From Sphagnum magellanicum (lineage: Eukaryota > Streptophyta > Sphagnopsida > Sphagnales > Sphagnaceae), in contig CM038915.1 of NCBI GenBank assembly GCA_021904315.1, positions 434,001 to 498,000 on the forward strand: a stretch of 64,000 nucleotides of DNA. Reading direction: 5' to 3'. The notes beneath the pieces are model-generated. The model was not told the DNA's origin and did not search any database. It was given only the letters and a program-made list of their open reading frames with translations. Below are positions 24,911 through 36,961 of the stretch, piece after piece. The position numbers and the translations under genes are program-made. Position 1 is the first letter of the stretch; every line of letters begins with the position of its first letter.

Positions 24911-26892
24911 TCAAATTGGTGGTCATAACATTTTTCATTAATCATATAGTGTTTGTATTTTCCACATTGTTGGATACACACTTGACAAGTCTTTAATGTA
25001 ATATAGGTCTAAATGTGGATGGTTTTGTAAGATGTTATCAAACATGTATCATACATGTTTTGTTTAAAATATTCTTTCACATAATGTTGAAGGACATCAA
25101 TATCATTTAAAAACTTTTGAAGTTTGCATTCCATTATGTACAATTTGCTTCTATTAGTGGACGATAACAAACTTCAATAATTTCTAATAGGCACATGTTG
25201 GAGCAAGATGCTGTAAAAAAAATGTTATGCGTCATGTGTAGGATTGTATTTTATAAAACGCACTATTTGATCAAATTCAATTAGGTGGCTTGTGTAAGTT
25301 TTTACAAGACGTTGCATGTTCAAAATCTTGCAATGTGATATGTACCTTGTGCAAACTAATGGAGGTTTGGAGTTGATATATTTTATTTGGTTTTTTTTTT
25401 GTATAATAGGTATCCCCAAACATGTTATTGTAACTTTAATGGATGTTACTAGTTTTGCCAAAATCATTGTTGATATGAGTTTAAAATGCATGTCATTGAC
25501 ATTTTGTAAGCCTAATCATTTGGCATGTCTAGTGTTTATATTCAACATGCCATGTGGTTTAACTTTCATGTTGTATTTCAATAAATAATATGATCAAAAG
25601 GAGGATGTTATCCAAGTGGCCACCCCATATCAAAAGTAGAGTGGGATGATAAGGAACAACCTTTCAATCAAAATGTTTCAACTGAAAGTATTCCCACCCT
25701 ATTGGTGTTTTTATTGACTTTTGCAAGACTTTCAAGGTTAATGTCATAAAGGAATCCATATTTACAATGTTTTAAGTTGTTATAACATCTTTTCAATTGA
25801 CACAATCTGTCATTGTTTTATCAACACACATTTGAGTAGTTTATTTTAGTGAAAGTTTGACGACTAAATGAATTCTTGATTTGATTCATCATATTCAACA
25901 AGCACATAGGTAATAATTCCCTTTGTTATTTTGTGGTAAATGTTAATATTCTAACACTAGTTTATTTTTTAATTCTATGGTTCAAACATGTTATTATTCA
26001 AATATTTAGGATTTCTAATACTAACCAATTGCAAGAAGTGTTATTACCACCTCATATTTTGCCGCCAATCCATCAAGGAGCTCGAGAAAATGAAAAAAAG
26101 ACTTAGACCCATTGATCTTTTGCAAACAAAGAAAATGACTAAGAATGCATAGAATCCAAACATTTTGTGTACATGTACACATCTTTCTTGTTTGTTTGCT
26201 AGGAAGATGTTGTACAAGGAAAAAATGAAGAACCATCAAAAATAAATTGGAAACTTTGGGTTGAAAAAACCCAAAATCATGTAGCAAGTGGTAGTAATTC
26301 AAAACAAATGCAAAACCAACAATAACAATGTTGCAAAGACTAAAAAATCAAAGGAGGACGAATCTTCACACATTGTTCCTCTTCTTGTGAAGTTGAAAGA
26401 ATATTTGTAACCCTTCACATAACACTCCCAACATTGCAAATATTGCTCAATTCAATAAAGGAATGAGAGAATATATGGTGTGTTTGGTGTAAAGGGGTTC
26501 AATGTTGTGTGATGGGTGAATTAAAACAAATTATGATTTTGAGCTTAAAATCTTTGATCATTGCACTTTTGCCTATTAAGTTTTAAATCACTCAAAATAG
26601 ACTAAAAGCAAGGAAGATATGGGGCTTGAACTAGAAAGGTGTTTGGAGCTATTTTTTCAAATTTTTTGGTGCAAACTATGTCATTCATCCTCTTCCTTTG
26701 TATTTAGTGTTATTCCTTTGCTTGGGATGCTAAAACAACATTTGAAGCCCTCCAGTTTGCGTGTTCAATGACACAAAAATGCTCAATTTGGTTACGGAAT
26801 GAGAAAAATGTTGAAGTGCTCGGTGACAGGTAGGTGTTCGGTGATTGTCGATTCTACCTTGAAAAAGGAAAATGCTAAAAAAAAGTCAACTT
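24911..26892. other. AT-rich intergenic
   Basis: May include more of the element that carried the PIF1-like helicase, since a minus-strand ORF at 25225-25491 has codon-like composition, but I recognise no domain in it. No other feature is supported before the tRNA. Confidence 0.45.
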
Positions 26893-26965
26893 GTTTCCGC
26901 CCAGGCTCGAACTGGGGACCTTCAGTGTGTTAGACTGACGTGATGACCAACTACACCACGGAAAC
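26893..26965 (-). tRNA. tRNA-Val (AAC)
   Basis: The minus strand folds as a full 73-nt tRNA. The acceptor stem GTTTCCG/CGGAAAC pairs completely. The D arm contains TGGTGTAGTTGG (A box). The anticodon stem TCAGT/ACTGA closes a loop CTAACAC with anticodon AAC. The T arm contains GTTCGAGCC (B box). A T-run on the minus strand just downstream (about 26879-26886) suits Pol III termination. It lies about 105 bp upstream of, and divergent from, the DUF423 gene. Confidence 0.93.
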
Positions 26966-27070
26966 AAGCTATTATAAACAGCCGTCAAAGAAAGATTTAA
27001 ACATTTTTGTCGCAATTCATTTGCAGCCTATTTAACACAAGCTGCAGGAAGAGGTCTGAATCTGTTGGCG

Positions 27071-28497
27071 ATGGCGGGCGTGTGGAAGTGGAGTTCTGGC
27101 AACGAAGCCGTTGACGAAGCACCCTTGCTGGAATCTGCTGGCGATCTGCAACTGCAATCGCCGCTGCTGCTGCTACGGCGGCAGAGGCTCATGGATTCTG
27201 TGCTGGTGTGGCATAAAGTCGCGGCTGTCTCCGGTTTGTCTCGTGCTTTTGCATTTAGAGATGGCGTTAGGTCTGAGCGCAGTTACTGAGATTCTTCTGT
27301 TGTGCTTTCTCCCTTCTGTTCTCTTTGTACTCAATTCTTTGATGATAGTTTTGAATTTTGAAAGAGTTCACTCATTGTCTTGTCTGTTCGTGTTTTTTCG
27401 CGCATGTTCTTTTCTAGGTTTTCACAAATGGTGGAATAGCCGGAGCTTTGTCTGTTTTCTTTGCATTGCGAGGCGGCACCTGTTTCGTTGATCTTGGTCC
27501 TGATTGTGTAAATTGATGAAATGCAAAGTTAGATCAAGGTCACTTTGTCTGTTAGTGCCTCTAAGTTGTCTTACTCCTCTGTGCAGAGAAAATTGGACAA
27601 ACAGACTCTGCTTGCAACAGTGATAATAACTATGGACACATGTAGGACATGAAGAAAAGTAGTAGTACTATTCAACTGAAGAGAGTATGCAAGAAGCAGC
27701 AAGAGTACTCTTATAAACTTCGCTGGTTTTATATCCATGCAATGGGTGTTCAAAATTCTACCTTATGAATCATCAGCAGGGAAGCTCGGAGGATCTGTTG
27801 TTATGTTTACATTTCATAACTGGAACATAGATTGAATCCAAATGCTTGCTGTCCCCACAGGCATCATAGCAATGTTACTTGGTTCATATGGATCTCATAT
27901 GTATCAGCCAATTGACACATACTACAAAGAAGTAAACCCACCTTCCCTCTTGGTTCTCCTTAATCTAGGTGCATTTCTTGTCCATATCTTTTGTATTATT
28001 CTTACCTTGATCAGTTGCTGCAGGTGAGAAAGTTGAGTTTCTGCAGTATTTTGAACAGACTTGATTTCTGCAGGTGTGGAACACTGCTGCATTGTATCAC
28101 ATGGTCCATTCTGCAGCCCTGCTTGCGGTTCCCATAACAAAGCGTCCACATGTGGTTAGGTCTCTTAACCTTGCACATGTTTCCTTTTTGTCCTGTCTGA
28201 AGAAGCCATGAAATCCAAGTTGAGCTCACAGTTTTTGGTGAATGTGCAGTTCGGATTCTTGCTGACATTTGGCATTGTCGTCTTTTCTGGGACGTAAGTT
28301 TCAACTCAGTCGTTGATCCTCTACCTTTGTATCTTCAACATTCGGTAACTTTTTATGGGGTACAGATGGTTGAGGGTAATGTTGGGGATTCTTGCAGGTG
28401 CTACATGGTGGCATACAGTGAGAGTAAAAGGTATGCATTTCCGGCTCCATTTGGAGGGCTTGGGTTTATTGCAGCCTGGGCATCACTCCTCTTCTGA
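27071..28497 (+). CDS. DUF423/TMEM256-like small membrane protein, five exons
   Basis: Exons are 27071-27233, 27861-27931, 28074-28154, 28250-28293 and 28398-28497 (152 aa). All introns are GT-AG and phases match. The last exon runs through an internal AGGTATGC without splicing. The ATG at 27071 is preferred over an in-frame TTG six bases earlier. An N-terminal extension of about 38 residues (MAGVWKWSSGNEAVDEAPLLES) precedes the family core VWHKVAAVSG, LLGSYGSHMYQP, YKEVWNTAALYHMVHSAALL, KRPHVFGFLLTFGIVVFSGTC, YAFPAPFGGLGFIAAWASLLF. The DUF423 family is a four-helix membrane protein found from bacteria to plants and its function is not established. The plant family normally ends in exactly this AWASLLF motif, so the model looks complete. 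Confidence 0.93.
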
Positions 28498-31400
28498 ACC
28501 TGTTTGTGCAGCATTGAGTTCAAATAGGAGGAAAGCAACTTGTACAAGGGATACTGCATTATGAAGCAGTTGAACTTATCACTCCTGACTTCTAAGGCTG
28601 TATATTTACATGGCGCACTCCTGACAGGATTCTCAATCCTGAATAAGTCACTTTCATAGCAGGGTCTTTAGCCAAAGGTGGCCTTACTGTGCAACTGTTA
28701 GGCACATGTTTCTTGAGACTATATTAGTCTTTTTCAGTTTGTGCTCATGGCCTGCTTGAATTTTCAATGTAGCTGAATAAAATAAACCATGTGCTTTGTA
28801 TGCAATTGTATAAAACATTTGCAGCTGAGAGCAGGAATGCAATATCCTGGATCTTGTCCTACCTAATAGAAAATGTCAAGTTACTTGCTGCAAACCTGAT
28901 GTCTAGTTGCACATCCCAACTGCAGTGAGAAAGGGTTTTCCCCTTCTTCATTTTTGTGCAAAGTTTTCATCAACCCTAGTTGGTGTTTGGGTGTACTTTG
29001 ATGTAGAATACTTGTTTGTATGAGCCTATGAGTCACAAGAATGTGGGTTTTGGTACCCCTATTCTTTTAACCATATTCTATCATGTATGATTATGTTTAT
29101 TGCCTGTATCATGTTTCATATGTGGTACACATGCAATATAATTGATCTAGGAGCCAATAATTTATGCTCTGAATTACTTGCTTCCAAAGTTCTGTTTTCT
29201 TCCTGTTGTTTTCTTCCCTACCTTTTCTTTGGGTTTTTCAATTTGTTGCCTTCTACCCTTCTTGCTTTTATGTTCCTTTTTATACTTGGGATGTTTTGGT
29301 TTTTTGTTTCTCTTTAGTTTTTGTTGAGCTCGCTGACATCATGGCCGAGTTTTCTTATTATCTCCAGTTTGTGACAGAAACTCAGTACATCAGCTGACTG
29401 TTGACATTGCTGGGAATTGATGAAGGTCATAAGGAGGTTATGGTATGTGTTGGTTGCTGTATGAAGGTCCCTATATAAGGGTACAATGGATGCTTTTGTT
29501 CAGGCTGATCTTCGGTTTTGTTTTGTGGTCAGTTTGTTCTTTTTTTTATGGTTGGGTTCCTTGTTTCCATGCTCGTTGATTACTTGTTAATTTGTAAGAT
29601 CTGGAATATCCCAAGCTTGTTATCTAGTCAATTCTCAAATTCTTTCTGGGTTGACTTAAATCATAAGTTACTTTTAAGATTCTCAGTACCTGTGAATACA
29701 TTGATCTACAAACCAATGCTAGTTGTGATTGCAAGATATGCCCTTGCTATTGCAAAGATTTGAAATGTGCAAAGAGTTCTTATTTCAGGCACTACAAAAG
29801 TGCATGCTTCTTTTTTCCTTGTCTGCCCTTTGCCCAATCCATCTCTTTCTCAAACAAGATGGATCATGCCTAGACACATTTTGGTGCTGCCCATTGTAGA
29901 TTTTGGGTTATGTTCACATTTGGGACATTGTGTAGCTTGAAATTTCAAAATTTCAATTCTTTGGGCACTAAAATTTTCCAAAAATTCAAGAATTAAAAAA
30001 AAAAAAAGTTATGGCCCAATCTGTAAAGGTACTAGAGAATCTAAATTGTTATTTGTTCATATGCTTGGACTTGCCAGTTTTATCTGGCAAGCATGGTGCC
30101 CAATATTGCCATGATAAACATAGTTGTCACCTTTGAAACAGAAGCAACCTTTACTTAAGGTTGTGAGTTATTGGATCAAGTATGTTTTCAAGTGAGTATG
30201 GTGATTTTATTAGTTGTGGATTAGGCTAGTTTTGTATTTTTGGATTACTAGAGGATGGTAGAGTTAAGGGTCATAGTTGTGCAACATTTGGATCAATATT
30301 CACAATAGTGAAAAATGTTGTCAAAAGTTGTTGCAAATATGGATGAGATTTCAATGGGTATGATTAAACAAGAACCGCTTGTCCCTATCATATTCAAACA
30401 TTAGTGGGAGGGTCAAATTCAGTTAGAAGCTTCCATGAGACAAAATGGTTTTGATTCTATTGGAAATTTTGGATCATCCTACTAGCCCTTTTTTTTGGCT
30501 AGCTATTTACAGCCAAAAAGCCATATTTTAAAATTGAGATTACTAAAAATTTTGAGATTTTGAATAGCCAAATATTGACCAAAATTTAAGAAAATTGCTG
30601 GATTTCTATATAAAGTTCAAATAGGTAATGAAAGATATAGATTTTCTTTAAAAAAAAAAGCTTTCATATTCAGCTTGTAGTCAAATTTGGCTGAATCTTC
30701 ATGTGGATCATCATCACTTTGGCTACAACACAAAATTGACCAAAAGAAACAGCATTGCATCCTACTGAGATTACCATGACTACACAGTCGGGTGGCAATG
30801 ATCTCTGTGGACATTGACCTAGTAAACTCATCACATGAAGTTGTGGGGATGTAGGGTTTTAACAGTAGAGAGTAATAGTGAATGATGCAAAGGATTTACA
30901 AATTATGGACAACAATCATTAATTGATAAGTAGAGTAATTATGAAATTGATGACAATTATTTTCGGACAAGTTTTTCTTGTCATATCAATCATATAGATA
31001 CTGCAAATCAAGATTGGGTATTCAATTTTCAAATATTATTTTAATTTGGGGTTTAAATATGTTGATAATGATGGATCAATATAATTGGGAGCAGGATGAA
31101 TAACATTTGCTTAAGAAAACCACCAAAACAAAATAGGATGGAAATTTCCAACTTACAAATTTGTCACATCTTTGATCCTAAGATTTTGCAATGGCATTGA
31201 CTATCTTGCCAAAGAGTTCACTATACTTCAGAAGCTACGTGTAAAATGGAGTGAAAGTCATAATTTGAGACCATGGAAAATGAACTTGGGTGTCAATTCA
31301 ACTCACGTATATGCCTTGTTGGATGCTACATATTAAAATGGTTGACCCAACAATACAAAGAAGCACAAGGTTAACTCATGATGCCAAAAGACCAAATGAT

Positions 31401-32828
31401 TAAGCACTCTGAGCCAATTGGCTCGTAAAGAGGAAGAGTGGTCACTCATTTACATGTTAGCAATTGTTAAGTCTTATTCTCCCTTTTTTAATTGTCTAAA
31501 TCTCATGTTGAATTGGCCATTCAGCATGGGTGCCAATGCAATAGACATAATTGGCACACCTTGTCTATTTGTATGTTTGTAAATTGTGTATAGACAGTTG
31601 TTAATACCAAGGAGTGCGTAAGGTTTTGCTTATTCTAGTTCTTTGCTTGCCTTGGCCTCTCCCCACGGTCCCTTGTTAACACTTAATTACAACATCTTTC
31701 CATTAGGTGGGTGGGATCATGAACTTTTCTCAGAGAACAGCTTTTCATTGTTAAGTATTACTTGTGCTTGGAGTCTCTCACAAGTCTAAAAGTTATGAGG
31801 ATTATGAGTTAAATTGTGAATCATCATAAAATGACATTTGTCATTTTATTATAAAAATATGTGTGAGAGGTATGAGTCAAATTGCACATCACAATAAATC
31901 TGATTATTGATTTTGTGTTCTTTTAAAAAAATTCAGAATGTTCATTACATATGAAATGTTCCCGAAGTTCCGAACATTGATTAAATACAGATTTCCAAAA
32001 GACAATTGTTACTTTTCAATGGAATACGGCAGGAAACAAGGGCCTGTGTCAGTGGCTTTCCATTAGGTTGCTGGGATCACCACACACTGTGTGTAAGTGT
32101 GTTGTGTAATTGTGATGACAAGAGCCTAATGAAAAGAGACCCTTATTATTAGTCTGCAACCCGAATTCTAATTTTTTAGGCAAAAAAAAGCTAACCCCAA
32201 GAAAAGGACTGAAAAAGGTAGTGGACCCTACTTTCAGAAGATTATTATTATTCTCGAAAAACACAAACGATTCCACTAGAGGCAATCACGGGTAGTGTGT
32301 CTGGGAGCGATGCCATGCACGACCCGTTCCCTGGACGACGGGTCTCGCGCGTCGAGGCCACCGAGAAAGCGAGAGAGAAAGAAAGAGAGAGAGGAGAGCT
32401 TGCGTACTGGCGTAGTGTCTTCTGTCTGTTGTGGCAGGGCGGATTGCTGCGAGGATCAGCCGGATCTATTGCGCTAGGATTGCAGGATTCGCACAGACTC
32501 CAGGCTCTCCTTTTTTCCCATCCCTCCCCCTTCTTCCTACTCTTCTCTGTCTGGAGCACAAATCCTTTTCTGAACCTGTCAAGTGTAGCCGCTGCTTTGT
32601 AGTTCTTGGTAGGGTTTGAAACATCGATTGGGTCGAGAAGCGAGATGTTACGGAATTTTGGGGTTGCGTGGCGAAGGAGGGCTCATGAATCGATCCAGTT
32701 TGAGATTGCAATCTGTTAATCGGCCTTTGTTTTGCACTGGTTGGTGTGGATTTCCAACAAGCGGGGTTTCTTTAGTGGGAGTGTAGAGAGAGGGAGGGCG
32801 GAGGAAAAGGAAGAGGAGGGAGGAGGAC
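28498..32828. other. Intergenic between DUF423 and hydrolase genes
   Basis: The first few hundred bases are presumably 3' UTR. A copy of repeat family B lies at about 30541-30745. From about 32290 the sequence becomes GC-richer with GA-rich runs, fitting the promoter and 5' leader of the hydrolase gene. ORFs at 32295-32619 on either strand are compositional artefacts. Confidence 0.5.
30541..30745. repeat. Repeat family B, copy 1
   Basis: Shares 'atagccaaatattgaccaaaattt', 'aaatagg', 'ctttcatatt.agc..gtagtca', 'atcatcactttggctac' and 'cacaaaattgac' in order with 54713-54935, and its right part with about 20440-20505. The ends carry TAGCCAAA and TTTGGCTA in inverted orientation, hinting at a small TIR element. 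Confidence 0.55.
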
Positions 32829-35451
32829 ATGGGAGCGGTGACATCGTCGGTTGCGGCAAGGTTTGCGTTCTTCCCTCCCACACCGCCTTCTTATCAAGTG
32901 ATTGAGGATGAAGCAACAGGGAGATTACGGCTTTCGGAAGCAATGCCGCGTGAGAATGTCGATGTTATGAAGCTGGCGACAAAGCGAGGAACCGAGATAG
33001 TTGCACTCTACGTGAAATACCCGACGGCCGGTCTTACACTTCTCTATTCCCACGGCAATGCTGCGGACCTCGGCCAGATGCACGAACTGTTTGTTGAACT
33101 CAGTGTTCACCTGCGTATCAACGTGCTGGGGTCAGTCGTTTACTCTCTTCTCTGTATTCCTTTTGGAAGATGAGAACATAAGAGTTTATTGCAGTTGTTC
33201 AAGTAAATTCTATTGCCATTTTTACTGTACGCACCCGGAATTGAGAACCAGTAGTAAGCTGAAGGGGATGAATCTCCCATCTCTGATTGCAGTTCATGTC
33301 ATATGTACCTTTTATTTATGGCCATCCCATTTGCCTTCTGCAGTTCTTGTCAATTGGGTCATAGTGTTTTGCAGTCAACACATTTCATGGCAATTAAGGT
33401 ATTTACTGTTGTTGCTGTAAACCATGTCCCATTTATTTTGGCCCCTCAGGGATGAGGGACCAGTAAGATACATGTACTTGTTACCTGTGGGGTGTCAGCA
33501 GGTGTTTTACTGATGGGTACAAACAATGCAAGACATTCATAGCATAAGAACAGAAACAAAGAAAATGAGAGATGGTGGTGAAAGAGCTTTGAGATGGATA
33601 GCTAGGTGTCTTTTATTGTCATCCTGCATTGCTGTGGAGTTTTGTGCCACAAATTAGTGTTACCCAATGCTTCCAAATCTTGCTTTGAGGCAGTCAGGTA
33701 GCAAAAGCCTCTTTCACACTTTTACCCATGCTGGATTCTGCTTGCACTTGGTTGCATCACCAGATTGCAATTGAAAAGGAACAGATGATTCTACAGTGAT
33801 ATGAGTAAGTGCTAGTTTGTATTAGCTTGAAAACAACAAAGAGTGCATTGCTGACTGAAACATTGAAGGGGATGCGAAGCTTGCAACATCTGTACTGATA
33901 AATTGTGCCTCTTTGAAAATTGAATGCCAAGAAAGACAATTGGCACCAAGATAGAGTATATGGTGACCAAATTCTGGTTACCTTAGTGCCTGATGGTATC
34001 AAACAAACATGAAATTTGTAGTTAAATTTTGTTTGTTTGATAATCTACAGGTATGACTACTCAGGCTATGGAGCATCCACCGGGAAGGTTAGTAAACATG
34101 TCCGGTTGTGTGTTTCTTCATGAAGCTCAAGAAAAGCTGGATTGTGTTCATTTTCTTCCTTCCACTCTTCATAGGGACTCACTCCTTCATGTACAACAGA
34201 GAAATGGACAAAGTTCAAGTTGCCATTGGCTTCTTTATTTTCCATCATCTTGCATCTGGTGGAAGTGTCTTACTGAAGTAGGGTGTATGTGCAAGTGCTT
34301 TCTATTGTCACCTAATTTGATTCAAGGTTCAAATTGGACAAAAAGTTAGATTTTTTAAACAGTTTTCTAGAAGATGTCCATTGTTGACATGTGTATGAAT
34401 GAAAAAATTGCCAAGACTAGGTGGTGTTAGTGCTATTTACGGCAAGGTTCTCCAAACAGATGAACAAGAGTTTGTGGCAGTTTTTGCATCTCACCAATCA
34501 TATCTTGTCTTTTCTGTGTGCAAACAAACAGCCAAGTGAGCCAAACACATATGCAGATATAGAAGCAGCTTATGAATGTCTTGAGCGCACCTATGGTGTT
34601 AAAGAGGAAAATGTGGTGCTGTATGGACAATCTGTTGGCAGTGGTCCCACATTGGATTTGGCAACCCGGAAACCTCATCTGCGTGGTGTGGTCTTGCACA
34701 GTCCTATCCTCTCAGGTTTACGTGTCATGTACCCTGTGAAGCACACATACTGGTTTGACATTTACAAGGTGAGAATCAGGTCTCAGCATTCTCAATACCA
34801 CAGAAGCCCAGGCTTTCTTTCCATTAGCTGTCTAGCTGGTACTATGAAGCTCTTGAACTACATCAACTAAGGCTGATGTCTGGGTTTTGTGCAGAATATT
34901 GACAAGATCGGCCTAGTCAACTGCCCTGTCCTGGTGATGCATGTGAGTGCTAGCACTATCCTTCATTGTTTCATTTTCTGATAAGTGCAGTTGCTCCAAT
35001 GTTTTGAAGCCTTTCTGTAGGAGGCCTAACTGTGAACACTATTTGGCAATGCATCTTGGAATTTCCCACTGTCTTTTCATGATGCTTGCTATGAGATCCA
35101 GGGGAATTTGTTTTGAAAGTGGGCCAACAAAAATCTAATGTGTCTTCGTAACCACTTTCAGAGGTAGGAGATTTATTATGATGCAGTCTTCAGATGTTGC
35201 ACTTGCACCTACTGGAATTGGGGACACCAACAGAGATTCCCTTGTATATCTTCATCTGATCTAAAGCTGGTATTCATCTGCAGGGTACATCAGATGAAGT
35301 GGTAGATTGGTCACATGGGAAACAATTGCACGAGTTGTCCAGGGAGAAGTATGAGCCATTGTGGTTAAAAGGGGGTGGGCACTGCAACTTGGAGCTTTAT
35401 CCAGAATATATCAAGCATCTTCGCAAGTATTTGCAAACACTGGAGGAATAG
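32829..35451 (+). CDS. ABHD17-like alpha/beta hydrolase, five exons
   Basis: Exons are 32829-33130, 34051-34087, 34532-34768, 34895-34942 and 35284-35451 (263 aa). Splice sites are GT-AG and phases agree, including a 37-bp exon 2 ([12 protein letters not shown]). The N-terminus [24 protein letters not shown] is typical of the plant ABHD17/Wolframite-type group. Then come [14 protein letters not shown] (oxyanion HGN), the nucleophile elbow [14 protein letters not shown] (Ser in GQSVG), [13 protein letters not shown], the acid loop [12 protein letters not shown] and the catalytic His in [13 protein letters not shown]. The triad is intact. Animal ABHD17 enzymes are protein depalmitoylases, and plant members are assumed to be similar serine hydrolases at membranes. 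Intron 1 is the longest (920 nt). Confidence 0.93.
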
Positions 35452-36961
35452 GTAGGTATTGTCCAGAATGGTTCATGGCGAGGATCCATATAACAAGGAG
35501 GACCTTCGGGCTACCTTTTAGCTGTTGGCTTGTGTATCTAAAGAGGTTCCCTGTACATATTGTTGTCTTACACTTCAAAGTGCTACACTGAAAGCTGTGC
35601 CAGTGGTGAAAGAGACAGATACACGTAGAAAGAGTTGGGATGCTCATTAATGGAAAGAGAGCGTGCAGTCTGTTGGATCAGGGGATTGACCTGGTGGGAT
35701 GCGAGAAGTAGGTGGTGCAACGGAAAGGAGATGAGTATGGGATGAGACAGCTCCCTACTGTCTGGCAAGAGAAACATTTGAGTTAGACACACTGAAGGTT
35801 GTAGGTAGTTAGGGCCTTTTATATATTTTGCTTATAGCAAGCTTTCACTTGGGGAAGCTCAGAAGGCTCACAAGTGATGCTCTTGAAATTGCAAGATGTG
35901 ATGCTTATTTCAGATTGAGAATTGGAGAAGTTCTGTAGAAGGGAACTTCTAAGTCTTTTAAGAGCTTTTTATCTGGGATTGATGAAATCGTCCTGGATAA
36001 GGCAAATGTTGTGCAACCAAGGGGTTTGTGACCACTCTTTGGCCTCTATGGCCCTGCATTTATCAGCTAGGAGAATAAGGTTGGTGAACTAAATGATGTG
36101 ATCTGTTGACATTCTAACTGCTTCCTGCTTTGCATAATAAGCAGTGATTCACATTTCTAGCTCACAATTGTCTTCGAATCTGGCGCTGGTGGAACCATTT
36201 GTGAGGCTATGCAGCTGTGACATTTTCTGTTTGTTTTCAATGTTGCGATAGCCTTGAAGATTGACACTTTTTTTTCCCCCTATAAGCGGTAGTATTTGGA
36301 ACGTGGTATTATATTGCTGCAGAGTTGGTGTTTGATGTCTAAGAAAAAGCAATGTCTCCCTTGCAGCAAAAGCATGCTTGCCAAACTGTGATTATGACAA
36401 AGTGGACCTTGTCATCACTAACTTCTAATCCCTTCCTTGCTTTGTCTTGCCACACATTTGCAGACAAGTTGTTGGCATTAATGTGTACCCCATTTGCAGC
36501 TGCAGATGAGTCTCATATTGAATGTTCTCTACTTACAGATTGCCAAGTTTTGCATCATCATATGCATGAAATTGCAAGTTCTTCTGACTTGGCTCCTGCA
36601 TTACTTTCGCTTACTAATTCCCGACGAATTTTGTTCTGTAGCTTACAAAGTATGCTGATGAATACTGTCGTACATATGTGTCTATTACAATCTGAGTAAT
36701 AAAAGGAAACAAAAAAATCTGAATAGGTAGGTCTCTTCTGTTGTGGTTCCATGCCTGGAAGCTTGATCTTCTATAATCAACTTTCTACCTGATGTTTGCT
36801 TGTGTCTGAGCAGCATTAATATGTGTGCAGCTACGTTTTGATCTCATAAAAAACTGGAAGTGGTGGCCAGATAAGATGTAATAATCTGCAGGTTATGGAT
36901 TTCAAACCTGAGAGATCATCAATATTTGCAGGTGTGGATTTAAAAGGAGTTACATTGGATG
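35452..36961. other. Convergent intergenic / 3' UTR region
   Basis: Lies between the stop of the plus-strand hydrolase gene and the stop of the minus-strand GT47 gene. Moderately AT-rich, with non-conserved ORFs only (for example 36352-36699). Probably the 3' UTRs of both genes. Confidence 0.5.

Noticed and set aside
28355-28564. ORF overlapping the last exons of the DUF423 gene
   Set aside because: Shadow frame; the true exon reads through in another frame with the family C-terminus.
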